64,000 nt of DNA from Pedobacter sp. W3I1 (GCF_030816015.1 NZ_JAUSXN010000001.1:1736001-1800000); one strand, 5' to 3'. Positions 25,919-34,746 are shown, counted from the first letter of the stretch. Notes: generated from the letters alone by a model not told the origin. A program made the numbers and translations.

Positions 25919-26071
25919 ATGAGAACTGCGATTTTAATATTGGCTATGAGTTTGTTTATAGCCGGACCTATAGCTAAACTATACCATCTTGATCATGCCA
26001 ATAATTATATGATTGCATCCGGATTAGGGCTGGTGATGATTACTGCGCTGGCTTTTATAAAGAAGAAATAA
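25919..26071 (+). CDS. Small two-span membrane protein downstream of kup
   Basis: A 50-residue frame starting 3 nt after kup and ending before its terminator. It has two hydrophobic segments, AILILAMSLFIAGPIAKLYH (4-23) and MIASGLGLVMITALAFI (31-47), ending in KKK. The pattern of a charged turn between two short spans and a G-x-G-L motif resembles the GldL/small Bacteroidota membrane protein N-terminus (compare G-x-x-x-K-x-x-H...G-L), but this is only a resemblance. Position between kup and the terminator, without overlap, argues that it is real. It could be a regulator or partner of Kup, which is inference. Confidence 0.6.
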   Translation: MRTAILILAMSLFIAGPIAKLYHLDHANNYMIASGLGLVMITALAFIKKK

Positions 26072-26076
26072 AAAAG

Positions 26077-26112
26077 AGTCCTCTTTCTGAAAAGAAAAGG
26101 GGATTTTTTTAT
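26077..26112 (+). terminator. Terminator after kup and the small membrane protein
   Basis: AGTCCTCTTTCT pairs with AGAAAAGGGGATT (one bulge, G-U pairs) across a GAAA tetraloop and runs into seven T residues. It extends into the stop codon of the convergent transposase gene. Confidence 0.7.
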
Positions 26113-26624
26113 AAATGGAATTTGTCCTCATTCCATTTGCTGGGATTATTTATGATGTAATTTGAAATATTTTGATACGCTCTTTCATCGCGGATAATGT
26201 GCTCATAATAGTTCCTTTGCCAGAGCTTGCCCATCGTTTTGTCATGCGATTTGTAAAGATTTAGACATGCATTCGAAACAATTGATTTGTAAGCTCCGAC
26301 GATGTCAGCAATTGTCGGGGCGACCGCAAGGGTCGCCCCGACAGGAGAAGAAATATCTGATAATACAATTATGCCATGCATATGATTCGGCATGATCTGA
26401 AAAACATCAAGCTCGAAATTTGAAAATCTATCAGCTAAATTAATCCATTCATTGTAAGCGATAGTTCCAGATTTATTCAGGATCATTTCATTGCCTGAAA
26501 CTTTTCCAAATCTATGGATTCTATTTTCACAGCAGATCGTGATGAAATAAGCTCCTGCTTTTGAATAATCATAGCCCTTTAACCTAATCGATCTCCGATG
26601 ATGTATTAAAGGATTGTATTTCAT
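26109..26624 (-). CDS. REP-associated tyrosine transposase (RAYT, Y1 family)
   Basis: A 171-residue single-domain Y1 (HUH) transposase-like protein. The N-terminal RRSIRLKGYDYSKAGAYFIT is typical of RAYTs, the HUH motif appears as MPNHMHGIIVL (about 77-87), and a C-terminal helix after KLWQRNYYEHIIRDERAY carries the candidate catalytic Tyr. RAYTs are single-copy domesticated enzymes thought to spread REP/REPIN palindromes rather than themselves. A perfect 29-nt palindrome lies inside the gene and encodes part of SPVGATLAVAPT. The convergent kup terminator overlaps its end. It is likely functional: no frameshift or missing motif is visible. Confidence 0.85.
   Translation of the reverse strand: MKYNPLIHHRRSIRLKGYDYSKAGAYFITICCENRIHRFGKVSGNEMILNKSGTIAYNEWINLADRFSNFELDVFQIMPNHMHGIIVLSDISSPVGATLAVAPTIADIVGAYKSIVSNACLNLYKSHDKTMGKLWQRNYYEHIIRDERAYQNISNYIINNPSKWNEDKFHL
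26314..26342. repeat. Perfect 12-bp palindrome inside the RAYT gene
   Basis: GTCGGGGCGACC and GGTCGCCCCGAC flank a 5-nt loop. The G+C content is far above that of the surroundings, and it has the hairpin shape of a REP sequence embedded in its transposase gene. Confidence 0.75.
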
Positions 26625-26630
26625 TTTAAT

Positions 26631-28508
26631 TTAAATCTCTGGATTTGCCAGTTTACTATGTCTGTAACCATAAGCAAAATAAACCATAAGCCCAATTACC
26701 AGCCAGATACCAAAACCGATCCAGTTCGAAATGCCAAGTTCGCACATCATATATAAACAGCTAATCAATCCCAAAACAGGAATTAGCGATAAGTTTTTAG
26801 TAATGCAATAGTAGGTAATGATGACGCAGATGATCAGGAAAATCCACATGGGGATTTTGTGCTTAAATAAACCCCAGCCGCTTTCATATTTCTTTTCTAC
26901 TGGTACTTTTGAGGCTGAAATAAACTGCTCATAACGATCAGCAGGTAATGAACTTAGATAAGATTCTGCGTCTACTTTTTCTGCTAAAATAATTTGAGGA
27001 GCCGAATTTTTAACAATCTCCTCCTTCACTATTTTCAGCTCATCGCCACTTAGAGAAGTGACAAAAGTTACGGTTTGGATTGTTTTAGGCGAATTGAAAA
27101 AGAATGCTTTGGTTTCCTTTCCGTATTTTGCGAATGCAAAAATTATGGTTGCAATTAAAACAACAGGAACAATAAACTTACTATTTACATAAGGTATTTT
27201 GAATTTTCCACGTTGTACATCGGGCCTGTTTTGTAATACTAAAACCCCTGCACAAACCAGCACGAAAGCGAAAAGTGTTCCGATAGAACAGAGATCGGTA
27301 ACGATGGTAAGATTCATAAACAACGATGGTACAGCCACCACAAAGCCTACCACAATAGTTGCAAATGAAGGTGTTTTATATTTCGGGTGAATTTTAGAAA
27401 AAGATTTCGGTAATAGGCCGTCTCTGCTCATGCTCATCCAGATACGTGGCTGACCCATTTGGAAAACCAAAAGTACGCTTGCCATGGCAAATACTGCACT
27501 TACTGCAATAATGCCACTCATTAATTTTAAATTAATCTGATCAAAAACGAATGCTAACGGATCACCAACGGCTAAGGTATCAGATTTAACAATACCCGTT
27601 AAAACCAGTGCAATGGCTACGTACAAGATGGTACAGATAATAATCGCCCACATCATTCCGCGGGGTAAATCGCGTTGTGGATTTTTACATTCTTCGGCTG
27701 TTGTAGAAATAGCATCGAAACCGATATAGGCAAAAAATACTGCTGAAACACCCTTTAGCACGCCAGAAACGCCGTTCGGAGCAAATGGATCCCAGTTTTT
27801 GGTGTCTACATAAAATATACCTACCGCTAATACCAAAAGAATTACCGCAAGTTTAACTACCACCATAGCGTTGCTGGCATTGCGACTTTCTTTCATTCCG
27901 CGGTAAATTAACCAGGTTATTAAAATGATAATACCTAAAGCAGGAATGTCTGCAACGAGGTGAAAACTACCGATTTGTGGTGCGGTAAGCCATGCATTAT
28001 TGGCCAAGGCTGTAGCCGGATCTAAATCTACAAGATTTTTGCCGGCGGCCAAAAGCGCTTCCGCGTGTTTATGCCCGTTATAAGCGCTGAGGTAATCCAT
28101 TGTCATCCAATCGGGTACATGGATGCCATCTATGCCAAGGGGAGGTATTTTGATAGTAGAGAGTAGTCCTGTAAAGTAATCAGACCAGGATATGGCTACC
28201 GTAATATTACCGATGGAATATTCCATAATGAGCGACCAACCGATAATCCATGCAACCAGTTCGCCAAAGGCCACATAAGAATAGGTGTAAGCACTACCAG
28301 AAACAGGTACCATTGAAGCAAACTCTGCGTAAGCAAAGGCCGCAAAACTACAGGCAACTGCTGTAAAAATAAACAAAAAGATTACCGCTGGACCACCATC
28401 TGCACTTGCTTTGCCAATCGTACTAAAAATTCCTGCTCCAATAATCGCTGCAATTCCAAAAGCTGTTAAATCGCGTACACCGAGTGTTTTATGTAATGTA
28501 ATTTTCAT
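26631..28508 (-). CDS. APC-family amino acid permease with displaced N-terminus
   Basis: An amino acid-polyamine-organocation permease of about 625 residues if started at the ATG at 28508. The first span GIAAIIGAGIFSTIGKA is intact, about 12 spans follow, and a soluble insert (about 485-545) precedes the last ones. The expected cytoplasmic N-terminus lies in another frame: an ATG at 28581, 20 nt after a TAAGTTTG promoter, encodes MFEKLFRKKSISKIL, continues to GYGDHEN and hits a stop. Removing one T near 28501 would join it to TLHKTLGVRDL. So the gene either starts late or is frameshifted at the tail. A paralogue lies at 60598. Substrate unknown. Confidence 0.8.
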   Translation of the reverse strand: MKITLHKTLGVRDLTAFGIAAIIGAGIFSTIGKASADGGPAVIFLFIFTAVACSFAAFAYAEFASMVPVSGSAYTYSYVAFGELVAWIIGWSLIMEYSIGNITVAISWSDYFTGLLSTIKIPPLGIDGIHVPDWMTMDYLSAYNGHKHAEALLAAGKNLVDLDPATALANNAWLTAPQIGSFHLVADIPALGIIILITWLIYRGMKESRNASNAMVVVKLAVILLVLAVGIFYVDTKNWDPFAPNGVSGVLKGVSAVFFAYIGFDAISTTAEECKNPQRDLPRGMMWAIIICTILYVAIALVLTGIVKSDTLAVGDPLAFVFDQINLKLMSGIIAVSAVFAMASVLLVFQMGQPRIWMSMSRDGLLPKSFSKIHPKYKTPSFATIVVGFVVAVPSLFMNLTIVTDLCSIGTLFAFVLVCAGVLVLQNRPDVQRGKFKIPYVNSKFIVPVVLIATIIFAFAKYGKETKAFFFNSPKTIQTVTFVTSLSGDELKIVKEEIVKNSAPQIILAEKVDAESYLSSLPADRYEQFISASKVPVEKKYESGWGLFKHKIPMWIFLIICVIITYYCITKNLSLIPVLGLISCLYMMCELGISNWIGFGIWLVIGLMVYFAYGYRHSKLANPEI

Positions 28509-28601
28509 GGTCGCCATAGCCTTTTGCCGCATCTTGTAATATCTTGGAAATAGATTTCTTTCTGAATAGCTTTTCGAACATCTTTTGTTTGCTTGTTTCT
28601 T

Positions 28602-28609
28602 CAAACTTA
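28602..28609 (-). promoter_or_regulatory. TAnnTTTG -7 element for the APC permease
   Basis: TAAGTTTG on the minus strand lies 20 nt before the ATG at 28581 of the displaced N-terminal frame, which supports that ATG as the ancestral start. In the 365-nt gap to the divergent MFS gene, only the displaced N-terminal frame and the two promoters are visible. Confidence 0.45.
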
Positions 28610-28832
28610 TAAAAAGTTTGGTTAAAAACGTTTAAAGCAGGATATAATTTTCAATTCACTATCTATTGGATAGCATAATGACATCGAAAAGGATTGTATT
28701 TATTAGATTAAAGTAAAAATTTGCAATTATTTGGCTTGAATAATCCTTTGTTTGATTCGCATAATTTTAGGATGAGTGAAAATTCTAATTTTGCTCTTAA
28801 TAATCAATCATATAGGTAAGGGCACTTAAATA

Positions 28833-28840
28833 TATGTTTG
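28833..28840 (+). promoter_or_regulatory. TAnnTTTG -7 element for the MFS transporter
   Basis: TATGTTTG lies 33 nt before the ATG at 28874 and overlaps the earlier TTG at 28838. That excludes the TTG as a start if this promoter is used. Confidence 0.5.
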
Positions 28841-28873
28841 ATTAGAATATTTAAATACCATTACAGTACCAAT

Positions 28874-30091
28874 ATGAATGCAAATACAGCACAAATAAAA
28901 TACATTAAAGAACGTCACCAGGGCTTGGCTACTTTACTAGCCTTTGCCTTAATTCCCTTGTCGGGTTTTGCTACCGATATTTACATCCCCTCTTTGCCAA
29001 CAATGGCTGGCGAAATGCAGGTAAGCAGTGTTCAGGTTCAACTTACATTAAGTATCTTTTTAATTAGCTATGGTGTTTCGCAACTTTTTATCGGGAGTGT
29101 GCTCGATAGCTTTGGCAGGTATAAGATCTGTCTGTACTCGCTATTAATCTTCGCTGCTGCAAGTATCATTATTGCCACAACCCATAACATTTATCTTATT
29201 TATTTAATGCGCATTATTCATGGGCTTACTGTAGGCGCAATTGTTGTGGCAAAAAGGGCTTACTTTGTCGATCTTTTCGAGGGTGAGCAGCTTAAACATT
29301 ATCTGAGTTTGTTTTCCATCATCTGGTCTACAGGACCAATTGTAGCACCATTTATTGGCGGTTATCTTCAAACGGTATTTGGCTGGGAATCTAATTTCTA
29401 TTTTTTGGCCGGGTTTGCACTTGTTTTTGCTGTGTTGGAGTTATTGTTCAGTGGCGAAACCTTGAAACATTTTACCGATTTTCAACTGAAAAAGATAACA
29501 GGTATTTATATCGAAATGATTAAAACAACGAGCTTTACACTAGGTATTGTAATGTTGGGTTTAGCCTATTGTATGGTGATGGTTTACAATATGACCGGTC
29601 CGTTTATTATTGAGCACCACTTTAAATTTTCTCCGGTTATTGCAGGCTATACTTCCTTGTTTTTAGGCTTTGCGTGGATGGTTGGAGGCTTTATCGGTAA
29701 GGCCACCATTAACAGGCCCTTCTTTAAAAGGTTAATGATCAACTCGCTGTTTCAGGTAGCATTTGTAGTCCTGATGATTATAAGCTTAAATTTTGTTTCT
29801 AACATCTGGTCGTTAATTTTCTTTGCCTTTTTAATCCATGTAGGAGCGGGCTTTACCTTTAATAATTACTTTACTTTCTGCCTGAGCAAATTTCCGAAAA
29901 ATGCAGGCATTGCAGGTGGATTAACAGGAGGGATTACCTATGTGATTGTTTCGTTTTTAAGTTATGGCATCGTAAACCTGATTCCTGCTAAAGATGAACG
30001 AAACCTCAGTTACAGTTATTTGATTATGATCTTAATATCTGTTTTAGTGATGTTCGTCATCCTCAGGATTAGGAAAAAGGATGAAGCGTAA
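28874..30091 (+). CDS. MFS transporter, Bcr/CflA drug efflux type
   Basis: A transporter of 405 residues with 12 predicted spans. The segment GFATDIYIPSLPTMA near the first span and GSVLDSFGRYK (motif A-like loop, D-x-x-G-R) are typical of the Bcr/CflA group of the DHA1 drug:H+ antiporters. Members export bicyclomycin, chloramphenicol and dipeptides, but the substrate here is unknown. The ATG at 28874 is chosen over a TTG at 28838, which overlaps the promoter. It is a single gene, divergent from the APC permease, followed by a long gene-free stretch. Confidence 0.88.
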   Translation: MNANTAQIKYIKERHQGLATLLAFALIPLSGFATDIYIPSLPTMAGEMQVSSVQVQLTLSIFLISYGVSQLFIGSVLDSFGRYKICLYSLLIFAAASIIIATTHNIYLIYLMRIIHGLTVGAIVVAKRAYFVDLFEGEQLKHYLSLFSIIWSTGPIVAPFIGGYLQTVFGWESNFYFLAGFALVFAVLELLFSGETLKHFTDFQLKKITGIYIEMIKTTSFTLGIVMLGLAYCMVMVYNMTGPFIIEHHFKFSPVIAGYTSLFLGFAWMVGGFIGKATINRPFFKRLMINSLFQVAFVVLMIISLNFVSNIWSLIFFAFLIHVGAGFTFNNYFTFCLSKFPKNAGIAGGLTGGITYVIVSFLSYGIVNLIPAKDERNLSYSYLIMILISVLVMFVILRIRKKDEA

Positions 30092-30508
30092 TTTATGGGA
30101 GATGATGTGTTTTTTCTCCTTCTAAGTGAAGTCGAAGATTTTTTGAAGAGCAGCGTCTGTATTTCATAGTCAGGGTTCTGTCCTGCTGTTTGTTACAATC
30201 CTTTTTGGGAAATTTTGGTAAAAACAATCTATCCAATGCCCAAAAAGGGATTTTCACTTCCATCAGGTCTATTATTTGGGTACAGCAGATAAAACATTGG
30301 TTTTGATTACCAAAAAATATGAAGTGAGTGCTGGCTGCATTCTCGCTTAGTTTCCGTGCCTTAGTGTTTCGTGGCAAAAAATGCTTAGCGAGGTGCTAAG
30401 GCCGGTTGACAATTCTTCCTCGGGTTGTCACGCTGAGGTGGAATTTAGTTCATAAAAATCAATATAAATAACAGGGTATTCTAAAGGAGATAAATGATCT
30501 CGAAGTAT

Positions 30509-31113
30509 CGTCATTCCCAACTCGATTGGGAACCACGAAGTGCTCATCGCAGATAATCTTAATGCAAGTGCTTTAAGATTCCCGCCTGCGCCTATCGTGT
30601 GAACACATCTTTTATAAGAATGGTTTAGGCATCATGCTAGCTGGCTTTTAATAAACCACAGTCTTTACCGAAGGACGCCGTCAATCCCAAGTGGCGGAAG
30701 AATCAAAAAAATAGGAGTACAACTGCTGAAATAGCATTTCCAAACCTGAAACGCAGTGGTTTTGTGTTCATTAGCACTGAATTTAAAGTTTAATATAAAT
30801 TGAACACAAAACGAAGTGCCACTGTTTTTTTGATGAGCGTGGGCGGTGAGAAGCCACATTGCTGGATTGACAAAGCGCTTTGGGTACTTTGGCGCTCCAA
30901 AGTACCATGCCCCCGCGGCAAAGAGCGGAAAAATAAATAAATATTTGTGCCGACACTTGATAGTCTTTTTAAAATCAGGGGTCTCTTAACAGCAGGAAAG
31001 ATGCTGATCCCGAAGCTTCGGGACAGCATGACGATCGACCAAGGCAACGACGCTAAAAACAAATGTAAATTGACAGTGATGTGTCCACACGATAGGCCTG
31101 CGTGGGAATGACG
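30509..31113. repeat. Palindromic repeat of the CGTCAT...ATGACG family, interrupted
   Basis: The ends CGTCATTCCC (30509-30518) and GGGAATGACG (31104-31113) are perfect inverted repeats. With the 506-bp insertion and one target copy removed the unit is about 93 nt, the size of its relatives in this window, and the restored junction AAGATTCCCGCCTGCGTGGG matches the repeat at 12162-12204. Confidence 0.7.
30591..31096. mobile_element. MITE-like non-autonomous element with TIRs and 6-bp TSD
   Basis: The 506-bp segment begins CCTATCGTGTGAACACATC and ends with its reverse complement at 18 of 19 positions (GATGTGTCCACACGATAGG). It is flanked on both sides by CCTGCG (30585-30590 and 31097-31102), a target site duplication, and sits inside a palindromic repeat. 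It has no transposase frame. An inner inverted pair GTTTTGTGTTCA/TGAACACAAAAC lies near its middle. This is the signature of a DDE transposase-mobilised miniature element; the mobilising family is unknown. Confidence 0.8.
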
Positions 31114-31263
31114 ATCACACTAGCAGATTCTGTCATTGATAGCAGAGTCGAAGAGTCTACAATATCCATGCTGTGATAAAATAATTAAACTTCAGTTCTA
31201 GCGAGAGGCTAAGACCAGAACTAGTATTAATCTGTGTTCATCCTTTTTATCTGTGGTTATAAA

Positions 31264-31291
31264 CCAAAAAAGTCGTGGCAAAATGCCACGA
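31264..31291 (-). terminator. Terminator after the M3 peptidase gene
   Basis: On the minus strand GTCGTGGCA and TGCCACGAC form a stem with a 3-nt TTT loop and are followed by six T residues. It lies 66 nt downstream of the M3 peptidase stop. Confidence 0.85.
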
Positions 31292-31356
31292 CCTCTGATA
31301 TATTTTACTATGAGGGGAAAACTTTCAACCCTCCACCTTAAAACCTTCCACCTTCC

Positions 31357-33060
31357 TTATCCCAATTTCTCCAGTTCTGTTTTTACAAAACTCGCCAGCT
31401 CTTTCACATACTCAGCACTAAAATCAAATTTGATTCCGGCAGTTTCATATATTTCGTTCATGGGTTTGGTGTAACCCAGCGCAAGTGCCGCTAAATATTG
31501 TTCTAAAGCTTTTTCAGGATTTTCTTTATAATTTTTCCAAACCGCAATGGCACCTAACTGGGCAATTGCATATTCGATATAATAAAAAGGAACTTCGAAT
31601 AAATGCAGTTGTTTTTGCCAGCCATTTCCGAATTGTTGTTCTAAGTCTGTCCAGTCGGCAAAACCAGCACCAAAACGGTTAAAAATCTGCTTAAAGGTTT
31701 CTTCACGATCAGCTGCAGTATGGTCGGGATTGGTATAAATCCAGTGTTGAAACTGGTCTATTACCGCTACCCAAGGCAAAGTTTTTAAAACATCGGCCAA
31801 TTGTTCTTTTTTAGCACGGTTTAAATCTTCTTCATTGTCGAAATAAACATCCCACTTATCCATTGAGATTAATTCCATACTCATCGATGCCAGCTCAGCT
31901 ACTTCAGATGGACAGTGTTTAAAGTCGTTTAACTCTAAATTTGCCGTTAAAAAGGTATGAATTGCATGACCACCTTCATGAACCATTGTGGTTAAATCAC
32001 GCAACGAATTTGCTGAGTTCATAAATATGAAAGGTGCTCCCGTTTCGGCCAAAGGATAATTATAACCGCCTGGTGCTTTACCCTTTCTACTCTCCACATC
32101 AAAAAGGTTATTGGCCTTCATCGTTGCCAGTTTTGCGCCTAATTTTTCATCAATGGCATTAAAACAGGCAATACTTTTATCAATTAACTCTTCACCATTG
32201 TTAAAAGGTTTTAAAGCTGGTTTTCCACTTATACTCACTTCTAAATCCCAGGGCTTTAACACTTCTAGCCCTAAAGCTTCGCGGCGTTTTTCGGCTTGCT
32301 CTTTTAAAATCGGTACGATCTCTTTTTCAATGGCATTGGCAAAATCGTAACAATCTTGCGGGCTATAATCGAAACGACCTAAAGCCTGAAACATGTAATC
32401 ACGGTAGTTTTCAAAACCTGCATTTAAGGCAACCTGATTACGCAGTTTAATCAACTCATCAAACAATACGTTTAAATCATCTTTATCAATTAAGCGGCGT
32501 TGTTGGATCGTTTTCCATGCATTTTCGCGTACCGCGCGGTTTAAATCTTTAATAAAGATCGAGGCTTGTTCCAAAGTATATTCCTGGCCGTTTAGCTCCA
32601 CGCTCATGGCGCCTGTAATGCTTTGGTATTTTTGTTGTTTCACCTGTAATTCGGTAAACAGCTCAACATTTTCATCACGGTAAAGCTCCAACGCCTTTTT
32701 AATCGCACGGCTGTAAACGAAATATTTTTCTTTGTCTAAATCATCCATAAAGGGACTCTCGACAAATTTTTTGTTCAATTCGTTGGCTAACGGAGAAATT
32801 TTCGGCTCTATTTCAGTTGCAAAATATTGGAAATTTTTAACCAATTCTTCATTTGCGGTATCGCAGCTCATTTTGATATATCTCCAGGCAAAATCCTCTT
32901 CTAAGGCAGCTTCAAGCTCCGAACGGTCTTTTAACCAATGCTCTAACGCAGCGGTGCTGGTTATTTCGCGGTTTTGCAGTTCGGTAAAAAGTGGTTCTAA
33001 ATTTTCCCAGGTAATGCTTAATTCCTGTGGGATATATGTTCTAGGTTTCTTAGTTATCAT
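31357..33060 (-). CDS. M3 family oligoendopeptidase
   Basis: A 567-residue cytoplasmic zinc metallopeptidase of family M3 (PepF/thimet oligopeptidase-like) that cleaves short peptides. The active-site motif is MVHEGGHAIHTFL (HExxH, about 345-357), followed by the third ligand region HCPSEVAELASMSMEL. The long helical N-terminal part and the overall length fit the shorter bacterial M3B enzymes. No signal peptide is present. It appears monocistronic, with a terminator behind it. Upstream (33061-33171) is word-like repeat DNA rather than a clear TAnnTTTG promoter. Confidence 0.94.
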   Translation of the reverse strand: MITKKPRTYIPQELSITWENLEPLFTELQNREITSTAALEHWLKDRSELEAALEEDFAWRYIKMSCDTANEELVKNFQYFATEIEPKISPLANELNKKFVESPFMDDLDKEKYFVYSRAIKKALELYRDENVELFTELQVKQQKYQSITGAMSVELNGQEYTLEQASIFIKDLNRAVRENAWKTIQQRRLIDKDDLNVLFDELIKLRNQVALNAGFENYRDYMFQALGRFDYSPQDCYDFANAIEKEIVPILKEQAEKRREALGLEVLKPWDLEVSISGKPALKPFNNGEELIDKSIACFNAIDEKLGAKLATMKANNLFDVESRKGKAPGGYNYPLAETGAPFIFMNSANSLRDLTTMVHEGGHAIHTFLTANLELNDFKHCPSEVAELASMSMELISMDKWDVYFDNEEDLNRAKKEQLADVLKTLPWVAVIDQFQHWIYTNPDHTAADREETFKQIFNRFGAGFADWTDLEQQFGNGWQKQLHLFEVPFYYIEYAIAQLGAIAVWKNYKENPEKALEQYLAALALGYTKPMNEIYETAGIKFDFSAEYVKELASFVKTELEKLG

Positions 33061-33062
33061 AA

Positions 33063-33171
33063 TAGTTAATTGTTAAATTAGAGAATGAGTGATTGAGTGA
33101 ATGGTTTACGACACAATGTTATATTCTCTCATTCAAAAATCAATCATTCAATCACTCGGCCTTCACTCATT
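33063..33171. repeat. Word-like inverted repeat upstream of the M3 gene
   Basis: GAGAATGAGTGATTGAGTGAAT is answered by ATTCTCTCATTC and TCATTCAATCACTCG about 50 nt later. These are degenerate inverted words like those at 20615-20690. Confidence 0.55.
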
Positions 33172-34029
33172 TTATTTATGTCTTAAATACGCGTCAATCA
33201 AAAAGCATAGGGCAAACACTACCGAAGCATAACCATTTAAGGTTTGAAATGCCCTGTTTACTTTGCTGATATCATTTGGTTTTACCAGTAAGTGCTGATA
33301 AATTAACATCGAACAGAAAAACACGATACCTACGTAATAAACCCAACTAAACGATGTAAAAAACACAGGCAAAATAACACAGGTGGCAGAGAGTATATGC
33401 AGTAGCACTGAAACATTTAAAGCATTTTTAATGCCAAGCGCCGATGGGATGGAGTGTAATTTTTCTTCACGATCAAATTCTTCATCCTGTAAGGCATATA
33501 TAATATCAAACCCACTTACCCAAAACAATACGGTTAAGGAGTAAAGTACAGGAACCAGCGCAAAATGTCCGGTTACGGCAATGTAAGCGCCAATAGGCGC
33601 AAGCGCCAGGCCTAAGCCCAATACCAAGTGGCAAAGCGCCGTAAATCTTTTGGTATAACTATAAAACAAAACCACAAACAAAGCCACTGGCGATAAATAG
33701 AAACAAAGCGGGTTAATGAAGTAGGTGGTAATGGCGAAAAGCACGCAATTGGCAATAACGAAAATCAACGCCTCATTTGCCGAAACTTTACCAGCAGGGA
33801 TATCGCGCATTTTGGTGCGTGGATTTTTTGCATCGATATTTCTGTCGAGATAACGGTTAAAAGCCATGGCCGAGTTTCTGGCAAAAACCATACAGAGCAA
33901 AACCAAAATCAGTTTATACCAGGAAAATGGGTTTTCTGTTGTGGTTACGCCCAAAAAGAAACCAATCATGGCAAATGGTAGCGCAAAAACAGAGTGGGCG
34001 AATAATACGAGTGAAAAGTATTTTTTCAT
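33172..34029 (-). CDS. UbiA-family prenyltransferase
   Basis: A 285-residue membrane protein with about eight or nine spans. The two aspartate-rich motifs that bind prenyl diphosphate through Mg2+ are NRYLDRNID (about 58-66) and DEEFDREEK (about 182-190). The sequence belongs to the 4-hydroxybenzoate octaprenyltransferase-like group, which in menaquinone-using bacteria includes MqnP of the futalosine route and MenA relatives. The ubiE/menG gene lies close by on the other strand, consistent with a quinone role. The aromatic acceptor cannot be settled from sequence alone. Word-like repeats fill the gap to engB. Confidence 0.88.
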   Translation of the reverse strand: MKKYFSLVLFAHSVFALPFAMIGFFLGVTTTENPFSWYKLILVLLCMVFARNSAMAFNRYLDRNIDAKNPRTKMRDIPAGKVSANEALIFVIANCVLFAITTYFINPLCFYLSPVALFVVLFYSYTKRFTALCHLVLGLGLALAPIGAYIAVTGHFALVPVLYSLTVLFWVSGFDIIYALQDEEFDREEKLHSIPSALGIKNALNVSVLLHILSATCVILPVFFTSFSWVYYVGIVFFCSMLIYQHLLVKPNDISKVNRAFQTLNGYASVVFALCFLIDAYLRHK

Positions 34030-34118
34030 TTTTTTTTAGAACTGATTACACAGATTATTTGATTACACAGATTTTTTAATGTTAGACTGAAAATTGTGCG
34101 CTGTAAACTGATAACTGG

Positions 34119-34742
34119 TTAAAACTTCTTATAATCTGTAGGAACAACAAAGTCTTTATTTACCTCATAAATGAAATCAAGCACTTCATCTTTACCAGTT
34201 CCTTTTTCGGCAGAAGAAATAAAGGTGGCAGGAATCTCTTCGAAAAATTCGCCTAATTTTTTCTTAAAGGCAGCTACATTTTTCTGGGTGGTGGTCATGC
34301 CCTGCTTATCGGCTTTGGTAAAAATTAACGAAAACGGTATCTGTTTTTCGCCTAACCAATAGCAAAATTCAATATCAATTCCCTGAGGTTCTAAACGGCT
34401 GTCTATCAAAACAAAAACACATTGCAAACTTTCTCTCTTGGTTATATAGGCGCGGATAAATTTTTCCCATTTCTCTCTGCTGGTTTTCGAAACCTTGGCA
34501 TAACCATAACCAGGTAAATCGACAATATACCATTTCTCGTTTATCAGAAAGTGATTAATTAACTGTGTTTTTCCCGGCCGTTGAGAGGTTTTGGCCAATC
34601 CATGCTGATTAACCAACATATTGATTAATGAAGATTTACCCACGTTAGAGCGACCAATAAATGCATATTCGGGCATAGTTGGTACGGGTAGTGCCGAAAT
34701 CTGGGTGTTGCTGCAAACAAATGTTGCCGTTTTGATAATCAT
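34119..34742 (-). CDS. engB: Ribosome biogenesis GTPase EngB (YihA/YsxC)
   Basis: A 207-residue GTPase needed for assembly of the large ribosomal subunit. It has G1 GRSNVGKSS, G3 DLPGYGYAKV, G4 TKAD and G5 SSAEKGTG. The ATG at 34742 is chosen because the upstream extension (31 codons to 34835) is repeat-derived and a TACCTTTG promoter element lies only four bases before the ATG, leaving no room for a longer protein. That places the transcription start at or next to the start codon. It is divergent from ubiE across a short, repeat-filled gap. Confidence 0.93.
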   Translation of the reverse strand: MIIKTATFVCSNTQISALPVPTMPEYAFIGRSNVGKSSLINMLVNQHGLAKTSQRPGKTQLINHFLINEKWYIVDLPGYGYAKVSKTSREKWEKFIRAYITKRESLQCVFVLIDSRLEPQGIDIEFCYWLGEKQIPFSLIFTKADKQGMTTTQKNVAAFKKKLGEFFEEIPATFISSAEKGTGKDEVLDFIYEVNKDFVVPTDYKKF

Positions 34743-34746
34743 AGCG

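Larger units (their letters stand above)
30092..31263. other. 1.2-kb gene-free region rich in repeats
   Basis: I find no credible gene here. Open frames at 30093-30377, 30665-30859 and 30790-31062 (all minus) have no start context or family and run across repeats. The stretch holds a CGTCATTCCC...GGGAATGACG palindromic unit (30509-31113), a 506-bp insertion within it, and further palindromes such as CCCGAAGCTTCGGG near 31011. Confidence 0.7.

Noticed and set aside
30093..31062. Three minus-strand frames in the 30-31 kb gap
   Set aside because: They cross repeats and the MITE-like element, have no recognisable product and no promoter.
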